Positions 8,097 through 15,124 of a stretch of DNA of 64,000 nucleotides are shown here, piece by piece. The notes beneath the pieces are model-generated. The model was not told the origin of the DNA and did not search any database. It worked only from the letters and a program-made list of their open reading frames with translations. Position numbers and translations under genes: made by a program. Positions within the stretch are counted from its first letter, which is position 1. Every line of letters starts with the position of its first letter. The DNA is from Qipengyuania proteolytica. GTDB lineage: Bacteria; Pseudomonadota; Alphaproteobacteria; Sphingomonadales; Sphingomonadaceae. The DNA lies in contig NZ_JAIGNN010000002.1 in NCBI RefSeq assembly GCF_019711565.1, forward strand, positions 868,001 to 932,000, read 5' to 3'.

Positions 8097-8429
8097 TCAC
8101 GCGACCTCGAGCATCGCCAACATTGTGCCGTAGGCCCGTCGCTGGCCCGCGTTCATCGTTTCGCGAACGAGATGCTGGTTGTCGGGCGAGCGGAACACGT
8201 CCACCCAGACCTCGCGCTCCCCGGGCTGCCGGATAAGCCCGAAGTACGCGCCAAGCTCCTCGACCGTCACGCCGTAGATGTTCGAGACGCGCCGGACGAG
8301 CTCGAGCGTGGGCCATTGGTCCTTCACTGTCGCGATGGCTGCGGAGAGCGCCACGGTGTGTGCCCTCCGGGTCCTTTCATCGAACCGGGCCACATAGTGG
8401 TCCAGGACCTGTTCCTCGGTCAGCTCCAT
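8097..8429 (-). CDS. Hypothetical protein of the terS operon (110 aa)
   Basis: A soluble, acidic, helical protein containing WPTLELVRRVSNIYGVTVEEL, which reads like a small helix-turn-helix. It overlaps the upstream 124-residue gene by ten bases and is followed by the zinc-finger ORF. Codon use matches its neighbours. No family is recognised. Position in a phage-like packaging operon is the only functional hint. Confidence 0.65.
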   Translation of the reverse strand: MELTEEQVLDHYVARFDERTRRAHTVALSAAIATVKDQWPTLELVRRVSNIYGVTVEELGAYFGLIRQPGEREVWVDVFRSPDNQHLVRETMNAGQRRAYGTMLAMLEVA

Positions 8430-8794
8430 TGGTCGCTTGCCTCATAGACCGCATCGGTGCGGGCCTTGCGGAAGGCGACCTCAGCCGAGCGCTCGGCACA
8501 GGCGAGCTCGATCAGCACCGGGTCGGTGCCGGAGTGGTCGAGGAGGGCCTTGCCGGGGGTGCAACCCTTCTCGAGGGCGATCTCCCCGGCGCGCACCATC
8601 ATCGCGTCTGCGTACTCGGCCGCCTTGTAGAGCGGGGCGGCCTCGCCAGCGGCGATCTCGGCTGCGTTCTTGCGGATGGCGACCGAGGCGCTCTTCAGGA
8701 TCACGGCGGTTGCGCCCTTCACGGCGGGCACGTCCACGGTCGAAATCTCGTTCACCGTCATATCGCGGACGATCATCTTCTTGGGCAGGGTCAT
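8420..8794 (-). CDS. Phage-like hypothetical protein (124 aa)
   Basis: The first 35 residues include VNEISTVDVPAVKGATAVIL, which resembles the segment VxEVSLVDxPAxxGA found near the start of many phage prohead-protease or XkdF-type proteins. The rest is helical and alanine-rich and lacks any protease motif, so it is far too short for a protease. The start overlaps the previous stop in ATGA. A remnant or a capsid-interacting adaptor is possible; this is inference from a short motif. Confidence 0.6.
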   Translation of the reverse strand: MTLPKKMIVRDMTVNEISTVDVPAVKGATAVILKSASVAIRKNAAEIAAGEAAPLYKAAEYADAMMVRAGEIALEKGCTPGKALLDHSGTDPVLIELACAERSAEVAFRKARTDAVYEASDQWS

Positions 8795-9192
8795 TGTGCG
8801 GGTTCCTTTTCGGCGGGGAGAGATGACAGGTCATTCTCGACCTGCCGGGCTATCAGGGTGGCGATGGTCTGGGCCTTGGCCCGGGATTGGCGGGGCTGGT
8901 TCAGGTGGCGGAGGAGGTCCGGCGCAGACAGCTCCAGCTCGCCCAAGAGCGAGCCGCGAAACTGGTGCATCAACCGGGAGGCAGAATGCGCCTCAGAGCC
9001 GTAGCGCTGCCGATGCTCAGCGAGGAATGCCCGGTCGGCATCGAAGAGCGCGGTCATCGCTTCCCCGGCGGCCGCGATAGCGGACGAGAAGCGGGTCGCT
9101 GCCTCGGCCTTCTCTGCGGCGATCTCGCGCAGCCGGTCGGTGTGTCCGCCGTCCGGCTCCGGCGCGTCAGGCCGCTTGTTCCAAATTCCCAT
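8791..9192 (-). CDS. Hypothetical protein of the terS operon (133 aa)
   Basis: ATG 9192 has a near-perfect GGAAGGAGA Shine-Dalgarno and begins MGIWNKRPD; the longer frame upstream lies inside the previous gene. The middle is a long helical, probably coiled-coil segment rich in Ala, Glu and Arg (residues about 20-110), a profile seen in phage scaffold or accessory proteins. It overlaps its downstream neighbour in ATGA. No family is recognised. Confidence 0.65.
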   Translation of the reverse strand: MGIWNKRPDAPEPDGGHTDRLREIAAEKAEAATRFSSAIAAAGEAMTALFDADRAFLAEHRQRYGSEAHSASRLMHQFRGSLLGELELSAPDLLRHLNQPRQSRAKAQTIATLIARQVENDLSSLPAEKEPAQ

Positions 9193-9613
9193 TGTCGTCT
9201 CCTTCCAATCCGGTGGTGGGGTTGCCCAAGGACGCACGCACCGATGCGATCACGTCGCGCGCCTCCTTCGGCTCGAAGCCCGCATGCTCGAGGTCTGCCC
9301 TTCGGGCGCTCCAGAATTGTTCATCGAATGCGGGCCGCTCGGCCTCGTCCCGGGCCTTCATCAGGACCCAGCGGTCATAGGTGCTGGTGGGCTCCCGCTC
9401 GCCCCGAATCAGCCGGTCCTCATGCCACAGGACGGCCAATTCGGGGGTCGCAGGCGCAGCCTCGCCCATCTCGTACAGGACCGAGATGCGCAAGGCGCGG
9501 CGCTCGGCCGGGGTCATCAGGCGATAGCCCACGGCGAACGCAAAATCATCGAGCGCGGTGTCCCGGTCCACCGGACCGAGCTCGAGCAGCCTGCGGGCTT
9601 CATCCCGCGTCAT
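9167..9613 (-). CDS. Hypothetical protein of the terS operon (148 aa)
   Basis: A soluble, charged protein with several Trp residues (LWHEDRLIRGE, YDRWVLMKARDEAE). It overlaps terS by 14 bases and the 133-residue gene by 26, so the block is tightly co-translated. No motif or family is recognised. In a normal phage the large terminase would sit here, but nothing in this protein resembles a Walker ATPase or nuclease. Confidence 0.65.
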   Translation of the reverse strand: MTRDEARRLLELGPVDRDTALDDFAFAVGYRLMTPAERRALRISVLYEMGEAAPATPELAVLWHEDRLIRGEREPTSTYDRWVLMKARDEAERPAFDEQFWSARRADLEHAGFEPKEARDVIASVRASLGNPTTGLEGDDNGNLEQAA

Positions 9614-10103
9614 GGTCGATCACCCGGGCCGGAGCCGGAAGCTGCGGGCGGAGGTTGCTAGCCATCTGCAACGCGACCTTCGCCACGGCATCGCCTAGCA
9701 CCCCGGCATCGACACTATGCGTCACTTGCTTGTTCACGGCGATGGCGTTGGTCTCGCGGTATGCAGGTAGCATCGCCCGGGCGCGAAGCTCGAGCAGGCG
9801 GTCCGAATACTTGCGGACGGTGCCGACAACCTTCTCACGGTATTTCCCGCCATATATCGGCTCTTCGACCCCCTCCTGCGCGCGGCGGTAAATCTCGGCT
9901 TCGATGCTGGCCTCTGCCGTCAGCAGGGCCTCGTCCCATTGCCGCGCGAACTCCGGGTCCCGCTCGCGTTCATCCTTGAAGGTCTGCACCGCACCGTAAC
10001 GGGCCGATGCACGCGGACTGGCGGCCCTTGCCGCACGGACGAGGATGCCGTGGCGGGATAACTCGGCCAAAAAGGCCTGCTTGCGGCGGTCGGTCAACTT
10101 CAT
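9600..10103 (-). CDS. terS: Small terminase subunit-like protein
   Basis: 167 residues. The N-terminus has an HTH-like region (LVRAARAASPRASARY), followed by ERDPEFARQWDEAL and then RRAQEGVEEPIYGGKYREK and VVGTVRKYSDRLLELRARAM, the signature run of phage small terminases. In phages this protein recognises pac/cos DNA and hands it to the large subunit. Without a large subunit nearby, the likely role is redirecting a helper phage's packaging motor to the island genome, as in PICIs and SaPIs. First gene of a six-gene minus-strand operon. Confidence 0.8.
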   Translation of the reverse strand: MKLTDRRKQAFLAELSRHGILVRAARAASPRASARYGAVQTFKDERERDPEFARQWDEALLTAEASIEAEIYRRAQEGVEEPIYGGKYREKVVGTVRKYSDRLLELRARAMLPAYRETNAIAVNKQVTHSVDAGVLGDAVAKVALQMASNLRPQLPAPARVIDHDAG

Positions 10104-10151
10104 GGCCGGAAGGTAGCTGGCGCGGCCAACGGAACGAACGGCGAAGCATTG

Positions 10152-10191
10152 ATGCCGTAGGAAATAATGAGGCTATTTTCCTCATCGGCAT
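10152..10191. repeat. Hairpin upstream of the terS operon
   Basis: Outer stem ATGCCG/CGGCAT (10152-10157 with 10186-10191) encloses two mutually exclusive inner stems: AGGAAATA with TATTTTCCT (one bulge), or ATGAGG with CCTCAT. It lies 49 bases upstream of the terS start, so it could be an operator or a 5' RNA switch for that operon. The stretch 10104-10597 has no convincing protein gene and holds only this hairpin, a short leader ORF and the structured region described next. Confidence 0.5.
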
Positions 10192-10356
10192 TGCAGCCAC
10201 CGAACGGCGTTGCTATATGGCGGGAATGCGTAGGTCCAAACTGCGCGTAGAAATTGAAGCCAGCGGATGTGTCCAAAGCACCGCGAGCACTTGCACCACT
10301 CAAGCTCAGGGTGGCGTGATGTGCCGACATATCCTGAGCAATCAAAGGAGTAGTCA

Positions 10357-10392
10357 ATGGCCAAAGAATTTCGTCGAGGCATGGATTGCTGA
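10357..10392 (+). CDS. Possible 11-codon leader ORF
   Basis: AAAGGAG at 10344-10350, six bases before ATG 10357, is one of the best Shine-Dalgarno sites in the island. The frame MAKEFRRGMDC ends at TGA 10390-10392. A 6-bp hairpin (10432-10452) and the interleaved inverted repeats follow before the membrane-protein gene, so a translated leader that switches RNA folding is possible. Its shortness means it may be coincidental. Confidence 0.35.
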   Translation: MAKEFRRGMDC

Positions 10393-10431
10393 TGAAAGGG
10401 AAGCACCACCAACAGTAATCCGATCCTCAAC

Positions 10432-10587
10432 TGCCGCTTCTTAAAGGCGGCAATCATCATTCCGAGACAGTAGTTACTCGTCTCGGTGCAGAAGAGCCTT
10501 GTGGTAATATTGGACCATATCTTGGCGAAACTCGGAATGATGGAAGGGTAACTACTGGTCGCATAAGCTATGGTCCGCATCCCAAGA
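10432..10587 (+). promoter_or_regulatory. Structured leader with interleaved inverted repeats
   Basis: Hairpin TGCCGC/GCGGCA at 10432-10452. Then block A CATCATTCCGAG (10455-10466) with its exact complement at 10531-10542, and block B CAGTAGTTAC (10468-10477) with its complement at 10548-10557. Weaker pairs follow the same order: GGACCATA 10512-10519 with 10569-10576, and TCTTGG 10520-10525 with 10582-10587. Partners appear in the order A B C D then A' B' C' D', so they cross one another like pseudoknots. A local hairpin CCGAGAC/GTCTCGG (10462-10468 with 10480-10486) competes with A and B. The region ends 10 bases before ATG 10598. Confidence 0.55.
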
Positions 10588-10597
10588 GGGAAGCGGA

Positions 10598-10888
10598 ATG
10601 GCGAAGTTTAAGGTGTCCATCGGCGAGCCTTTCGCAATCGATGGCGTTGAGATTGAAGATGTCGATGCGGTTGAGCGTCTTGCCGCTATCGATGAACGTC
10701 GCGGCTTGTCGCGGGATCAGGCCCGGATCACCTATGGTGTTCTCGGGGCTATGATTGTGGCTGTGTCGCTGACAGCGTTCATTGGCTGGCATGACGGGAG
10801 CTACAACGAGTTGAATGCCGTCTGGAATAATGGCGGCATCTGGGTCGGATTGGTGTTGGGCCGCTACTTCAACTTCAAGAAGGATTGA
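10598..10888 (+). CDS. Small membrane protein of the island (96 aa)
   Basis: The N-terminal 40 residues are soluble and acidic (VEIEDVDAVERLAAIDE). Then comes a membrane segment YGVLGAMIVAVSLTAFIGW and a second hydrophobic stretch IWVGLVLGRYF near the end, so the protein probably makes a two-pass hairpin. First gene of a three-gene plus-strand cassette behind the structured leader. The size and topology are like phage holins or membrane-active abortive-infection proteins, but no family is recognised. Confidence 0.65.
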   Translation: MAKFKVSIGEPFAIDGVEIEDVDAVERLAAIDERRGLSRDQARITYGVLGAMIVAVSLTAFIGWHDGSYNELNAVWNNGGIWVGLVLGRYFNFKKD

Positions 10889-10897
10889 AGGCGTCAG

Positions 10898-11137
10898 ATG
10901 CCCAAAGGGCAAACAACATCAGATAGCACATCGAAGCGCATACAGATGGATATGCCGCCGCGATCCGTCGAGCGGCTGAAACGTCTGCAGGAAGTGACGG
11001 AGGCGGCGTCTTACGCTGAGGTCATGAAAAACGCACTGCGTCTGTACGAGGCCTTGATCGAAGAGGTCGAGGCCGGGAACGAGATCATGGTGAAGCGCGG
11101 GAAAGACACCGTTCCGCTGCTGATCTTCTCGGCCTAA
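10898..11137 (+). CDS. Ribbon-helix-helix protein of the island
   Basis: 79 residues with KRIQMDMPPRSVERLKRLQEVTEAASYAEVMKNALRLYEAL, here in two parts: a strand (RIQMDMPP) and two helices typical of CopG/MetJ-type DNA binders. The tail KRGKDTVPLLIF is shared by many stand-alone RHH proteins. It starts nine bases after the upstream stop. RHH proteins often autoregulate their operon or act as antitoxins, so it may control the flanking membrane genes. Confidence 0.8.
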   Translation: MPKGQTTSDSTSKRIQMDMPPRSVERLKRLQEVTEAASYAEVMKNALRLYEALIEEVEAGNEIMVKRGKDTVPLLIFSA

Positions 11138-11151
11138 TTGCGAGCTCTGGT

Positions 11152-11835
11152 ATGCTGGAAATGATAGCTGATGGAGCCATTGGGGTGGGCTACGCAATCG
11201 GTCATTGGATCTACGACTTCCAAACGCTCATTACCGGCGCTGCTGCCATCGGTGCAGCGTGGTACGCCGGAGCTCCAGTCTGGCGTCAGCTAAAGGACAG
11301 CAACCTTCAAACCCGCATCATGCATCGGGAAACGCTTGCTATCCGCCAGCGTGAAACCGAAGAGCGCGCCGCCCGTGTGGCGAAGGCAATAGATGGGCCG
11401 CTCTGGAGAGCCCAAGAACTAACTAGCGACCCTGCGGGTGAACCTCTCGAAGTTGGCGAGCACGACGCCTTTGGATTGGAGCAGATGATCGTCGGCGCCC
11501 TTAACTGGTATTTAGTCACGCTCGAAGGCACCGAGGATGCGCGAATTGAAGAGGCGAAGGCTGCCTTGAAGGCGGCGCTCAAAGACCTGACCGACACACT
11601 GGGCGACGTTCACCGGCCTGCGTCCAGCGACCAGCATGGCGAGGACTACTCGTTCACGGATGAAGAATGGGCCGAGATCGAGCAGAAGGCAGCGAAGAGC
11701 AAGGCACTGGCGACTGAGAAAGTCAGTGCAGCATGGAAGGCGAATCGGTCGCTCAAAGCAGCGCAGGAACAGGTGGTCGATGAACTGCGCCAACAGATAG
11801 CAGCTCTGGACCTGAGCATCGCCAAAAGCACCTAG
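11152..11835 (+). CDS. Membrane-anchored coiled-coil protein of the island
   Basis: 227 residues. One or two hydrophobic segments lie between residues 8 and 42 (FQTLITGAAAIGAAWYAGA). A charged helical region follows (METLAIRQRETEERAARVAK-like, about 58-80), then a mixed middle and a C-terminal coiled coil rich in Ala, Glu and Lys (about 165-220). The start is ATG 11152 or 11161; neither has a strong Shine-Dalgarno. Third gene of the cassette, followed by a terminator beyond the iterons. No family recognised; an anchored scaffold or sensor is a guess. Confidence 0.65.
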   Translation: MLEMIADGAIGVGYAIGHWIYDFQTLITGAAAIGAAWYAGAPVWRQLKDSNLQTRIMHRETLAIRQRETEERAARVAKAIDGPLWRAQELTSDPAGEPLEVGEHDAFGLEQMIVGALNWYLVTLEGTEDARIEEAKAALKAALKDLTDTLGDVHRPASSDQHGEDYSFTDEEWAEIEQKAAKSKALATEKVSAAWKANRSLKAAQEQVVDELRQQIAALDLSIAKST

Positions 11836-11857
11836 GCGCTACCCTCGCCGCTACCCC
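11836..11857 (-). repeat. Paired GGGTAGCG motif, middle copy
   Basis: On the minus strand GGGGTAGCG (11849-11857) and GGGTAGCGC (11836-11844) lie 12-13 bases apart. The same paired arrangement occurs before the integrase gene (16489-16509), and one copy lies near attL (6098-6106). A shared regulator or integrase arm-site role is inferred. Confidence 0.55.
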
Positions 11858-12039
11858 CTTCTCAAATGGCCGTTGCGGCCCTTGGAAACGATGGAGTGAC
11901 TGCAAACGGCCCGGCCCTCGCATAGGGTCAGGTCCGGTTCCGGTGGTGGCGATCTCGCTCGCGCCCGCGCGAAGGGACAACGCACCAAACGGCGGGCGGC
12001 GGCACTTTGCCCAGAGGAGCCATCGAACAGGCAGAACCG

Positions 12040-12229
12040 GAGGTCGGTTAGGTCGGTCACTGGGTCGGTTGCCCGAACAGCCAATATTTCAACAGCTTTA
12101 CCGACTTAACCGACCTAACCGACTTAGAGAGAAGAATAATAGCGGAGGGGCCTTAGGCATGTCTATTTGGGCAGAGACTGGCCGCCGCTCCGCGCGGTTT
12201 TCTGGTCGGTAAAGTCGGCTAGGTCGGTT
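12040..12229. repeat. Iteron array, probable replication origin
   Basis: Three clusters of a 9-bp unit ACCGACYTA or its complement TAGGTCGGT. Cluster 1 (12040-12069): three reverse units, the third offset by three bases. Cluster 2 (12100-12126): three perfectly tandem forward units. Cluster 3 (12203-12229): three reverse units. The array lies between the plus-strand cassette and the 3' end of the primase-helicase gene, where PICI origins are often found. The rest of 11836-12301 is gene-free apart from a terminator and a small GGCGG/CCGCC hairpin at 12269-12285. Confidence 0.7.
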
Positions 12230-12232
12230 AAC

Positions 12233-12254
12233 CCCACGGGCTTCGTGGGTTTTT
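12233..12254 (+). terminator. Terminator of the plus-strand island cassette
   Basis: Perfect stem CCCACG/CGTGGG (12233-12238 with 12244-12249), loop GGCTT, then five T. It lies beyond the iterons, so the cassette transcript would read through the candidate origin. Confidence 0.8.
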
Positions 12255-12301
12255 CATCAAGAGGGGTCGGCGGGGATAAACCGCCCCCCGGTTCAAGTCG
12301 G

Positions 12302-14734
12302 TCAGTATGGGTCATTTTCGTCTGGCGCGGCGCTGCCGACACCCCAGCCCGGTGTCGGCTGCCATGCACCAGGGAACTCGATTTCATCCCACTTCCGCCG
12401 GATTTCTTCGAGTGGCGGCATCACCCACCCCCTCGGCCTCCGCCGACCATCCCTCATGCAGCCCAGATTATCGAGAAGCTCGCCCACCTCGTTCAGGGTC
12501 ATGTCATCGCGCCGCGTCCGCTTCTGCGCATACTCAAGGAGCTCGCTGGTCGAGACAAAGACGTGACCACCACCGCAATCCCGCACCGCCTGAAGCTGCG
12601 GCAATTCGCCTGTTTTAAGCAGGTCGAAAAATACACCTTTGAACCCCGTCAGCGATGCGGCCTTCTGCTCATTCAATGCGGCAGTCTGCGGCACTCCCCG
12701 GCGCGGATGCCAGTTGCCGAGGTCCATCGCCAACAGGTCATACAGGAAGCCTTGCAGTCCCTCGCCGTTAATCTCATCGTACAGTGCGTCCCAGAATGCG
12801 CGGTTGCGTTCCTCATTCGGGTCGCCCGGCCGCGCGGCGAGGTGCGGCGAAACGTCGAAGATGGCGAAGCGGCGCTCGTCAGCCCCGGCCGGTACAACCC
12901 ATCGCTCGTTCGATGCCATCATAACGTGCAGCCGGTTCTTCGCAGTGAACTTCCCCAGACCCTTCGGCTCGATCAGCAACGTAGGCTCGGTGATCATCAC
13001 CTTGATCATCTGCTCTGCCTTCTTCTCGCCCGGCGCGACGGCCTCGTCAGCGAACAGCAGGATGCAATCGTGGAGGTGGTCGTTGAACTGGCCGTGGAGG
13101 TGCTGCGGATGCGTGACGCTCATCCCGTGCTGGCCAAAAATGCGGCGCATTGCGTGACCAAGTGTGCTCTTGCCCACACCGCGCTTGCCGCGAAAGACGA
13201 GAGCGACCTCGGCCGCCCGTTCGGGGTGCTGAACCGCGAAGGCCAGCCAGCGCATGATGTATTCGGCATACTCCGCATTGCCCCCGGCTAGGCCCTCGTG
13301 AATCAGGCGATGTAATAGGGGCCACGAGTGCGGCTCCGGCGTTACCGCTAGCCCTCGCCAAAGGTTGTACTCGTGCAATTCATCGGTGTTCTCGCCCGGC
13401 GCGAACACGATGGTCTCGTACTGGCGGCGCATCGGGTGTTTCAGCCACCAATCACCGGCCGGAACCATCTTCGGATTGTTATTGCCATCGGTGCCGCATT
13501 GGACCTTGAGGTTCATGTAGCGGTTCTTGAAGTCAGCGACGGTTTGATATTCGAGGCATTCGCGGCCTTCGTCGATCTCGCTCCGGCGCGGCGATGCGAT
13601 GCGGAACTTGCCACCGATGCTGCCCACAGCGAAGTGCTTGCCATTCAGCTCGCGCAGCATCGGCTCCTCGACCTCGGCCCGCGCTCGCTCGATCTGGCGC
13701 TCAACGTAGGCGCGGGTCTGTTTTTGGGCGAGGGTGTGTGCCGAGATGCCGAGGTCCGGGTCCGCAATCACGGCGGCAATCTGCTCATCGGTGCAGCCAG
13801 CCCGGACCATCTCGCAGACGACAGCGAAGGTCACTTCTGAGCGGCTCGAGTACCTCAACGGGTCATCGGGGTCGTCACCCTGCACGATCAACATTCGGGT
13901 GCGCGGAGTTACGGCTGCGGGTAACGTGTCGAGGTCAATCGGGGCTGGAATGCCTTCGAGCTGTACCTTCGCCTGTCCGCTTGTCACGGACGCCTTCCTA
14001 GCTGACGCGGCGGTGAATTCTGCTACGCGATAGCGCTTTGGCAACTCGCCCTCGAGTGGAGAAACGAGCCGGGCGAGCCGGGGCTTGCGCCCGTCACCCT
14101 CCTTCCAGTTGATCGTGCCGGGTAAGCGAAGAACGCGGTCAACATTGTGGCAGCTATCCCCGCCAAGCACCGTCTCGAGATGCTGGTTGTAGAGCTCGGC
14201 ATCCTCGGCTGCCGCTTCGTTCCCTCCGATGTACAGCGGGTCTTCGAACAACCAAATGCCCTGCATCCCTCCGCCACTGTCGATTTTCAGCGAAGGTGCG
14301 GGCTTGAAGTCGCGCAACTTGGTGGCGGCCGCCTCCCGCTCACGCGCATAATGCTGGACTTTCTCCGCCTCGGTGGCGTCGTTGGGTGGCTTCCTCGGGT
14401 CAATATCGACGTGGCCGCCGATCATCCACTTGGTGTCCCGCTTCTTCGCCTTCTTCGTAAGGTCGTGCGTGGGCGTGTTGAGCATGAAATAGATGTTGTA
14501 GCGCTCGACTAGATTGTGCCGCTGGATCCACTCGCCCATGCGCTGCTCATCGCCCGGGTAGAAGGTCGCTGTCTTTGTCGGTTCGTTTCTCCCACGGATA
14601 GCGGTCAAGACCCAAGGACCCTCCGAGCGAATAAGGCGCTGCGAAAGGATTGCCTCGGCAATGCTCGGGCGGAGCTCCCCGTCCTCAACGCTTCGGCCTT
14701 CGTCCCCGGCTCCGGGGGCACTATAGTCACTCAC
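12302..14734 (-). CDS. AEP primase-SF3 helicase replication protein
   Basis: 810 residues. The N-terminal third carries an archaeo-eukaryotic primase signature: HVDID with Asp110 and Asp112, and HNVDRVLRLPGTIN at about 196-209. The C-terminal half is an SF3-type (DUF5906-like) ATPase: Walker A GKRGVGKS at 516-523, Walker B LLFADEA at 559-565, sensor Asn in MMASNER at 605-611 and ADERRF with the Arg finger. Proteins of this kind prime and unwind satellite and plasmid origins, here presumably the iterons beside its 3' end. Start is GTG 14734 with GGGAGA upstream. Downstream of alpA in the same direction. Confidence 0.9.
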   Translation of the reverse strand: MSDYSAPGAGDEGRSVEDGELRPSIAEAILSQRLIRSEGPWVLTAIRGRNEPTKTATFYPGDEQRMGEWIQRHNLVERYNIYFMLNTPTHDLTKKAKKRDTKWMIGGHVDIDPRKPPNDATEAEKVQHYAREREAAATKLRDFKPAPSLKIDSGGGMQGIWLFEDPLYIGGNEAAAEDAELYNQHLETVLGGDSCHNVDRVLRLPGTINWKEGDGRKPRLARLVSPLEGELPKRYRVAEFTAASARKASVTSGQAKVQLEGIPAPIDLDTLPAAVTPRTRMLIVQGDDPDDPLRYSSRSEVTFAVVCEMVRAGCTDEQIAAVIADPDLGISAHTLAQKQTRAYVERQIERARAEVEEPMLRELNGKHFAVGSIGGKFRIASPRRSEIDEGRECLEYQTVADFKNRYMNLKVQCGTDGNNNPKMVPAGDWWLKHPMRRQYETIVFAPGENTDELHEYNLWRGLAVTPEPHSWPLLHRLIHEGLAGGNAEYAEYIMRWLAFAVQHPERAAEVALVFRGKRGVGKSTLGHAMRRIFGQHGMSVTHPQHLHGQFNDHLHDCILLFADEAVAPGEKKAEQMIKVMITEPTLLIEPKGLGKFTAKNRLHVMMASNERWVVPAGADERRFAIFDVSPHLAARPGDPNEERNRAFWDALYDEINGEGLQGFLYDLLAMDLGNWHPRRGVPQTAALNEQKAASLTGFKGVFFDLLKTGELPQLQAVRDCGGGHVFVSTSELLEYAQKRTRRDDMTLNEVGELLDNLGCMRDGRRRPRGWVMPPLEEIRRKWDEIEFPGAWQPTPGWGVGSAAPDENDPY

Positions 14735-14763
14735 GGAAAGTCTCCCTTTCCACCCTGTGAATC

Positions 14764-14792
14764 GGCCGTCGCTCTTGGTCAGAGCGGCGGCC
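14764..14792. repeat. Hairpin between alpA and the primase gene
   Basis: GGCCG-CGCTCT paired with AGAGCG-CGGCC, 11 bp with one mismatch around a 5-base loop, fills most of the 64-base gap between alpA and the primase-helicase start. No T run follows on the minus strand, so it may set mRNA processing or partial attenuation rather than full termination. Confidence 0.55.
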
Positions 14793-14798
14793 CTTCGT

Positions 14799-14987
14799 TT
14801 AGGCGGCCAGCTTCTCTTCGAGCCACGCGATCACCTCGGACCGCATCCACACGACGCGATTGCTTCCGATGCGCTTTTGCTTGGGAAACTCGCCCTTCTT
14901 GACCATCGCGTAGATGGTCGATTGGGAAAGGGTGGTCAGCTCGATTACACCTCCGATGTCGAGGACAAGCTGATTGTCAGTACTCAT
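14799..14987 (-). CDS. alpA: AlpA-family excisionase/activator
   Basis: A 62-residue MerR-like winged HTH: IGGVIELTTLSQSTIYAMV is the helix-turn-helix and KRIGSNRVVWMRSEVIAWL the wing and third helix, matching AlpA closely in motif and length. In E. coli islands AlpA activates the integrase or the replication module; it also acts as an excision factor. GAGGAGA upstream supports the start. A 23-bp imperfect palindrome lies 13 bases before the ATG. It is divergent from nothing: integrase, alpA and primase all read the same way. Confidence 0.93.
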   Translation of the reverse strand: MSTDNQLVLDIGGVIELTTLSQSTIYAMVKKGEFPKQKRIGSNRVVWMRSEVIAWLEEKLAA

Positions 14988-15000
14988 CTTCCTATCTCCT

Positions 15001-15023
15001 CGCTTCGGTTCCGAACGGAAGCG
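15001..15023. promoter_or_regulatory. 23-bp palindromic operator before alpA
   Basis: CGCTTC at 15001 mirrors GAAGCG at 15018-15023 and the inner bases pair as well, with one mismatch over the whole palindrome. It overlaps the Shine-Dalgarno side of the alpA leader, so a bound repressor would block alpA expression. The XRE protein is the only obvious repressor candidate in the island. Confidence 0.6.
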
Positions 15024-15124
15024 AGGACCTATAGAAAGCCCGACTCAGGCTAAGTCGAGAACAGAGTTTTGAGAATTAAATTGGATGATTCATTTATCCC
15101 CGGTGTGCGAAACTGTCCCCGGTG

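Noticed and set aside
10007-10444. 145-residue plus-strand frame over the start of terS
   Set aside because: It is antisense to terS for a third of its length and shows no conserved pattern.
10182-10580. 132-residue minus-strand frame across the structured leader
   Set aside because: Composition is unlike any neighbour, there is no ribosome site, and the frame runs through the hairpins and inverted repeats, which explain the region better.
12040-12229. CRISPR array
   Set aside because: The repeated unit is only 9 bp, tandem without spacers, and no cas genes are present; it fits iterons.
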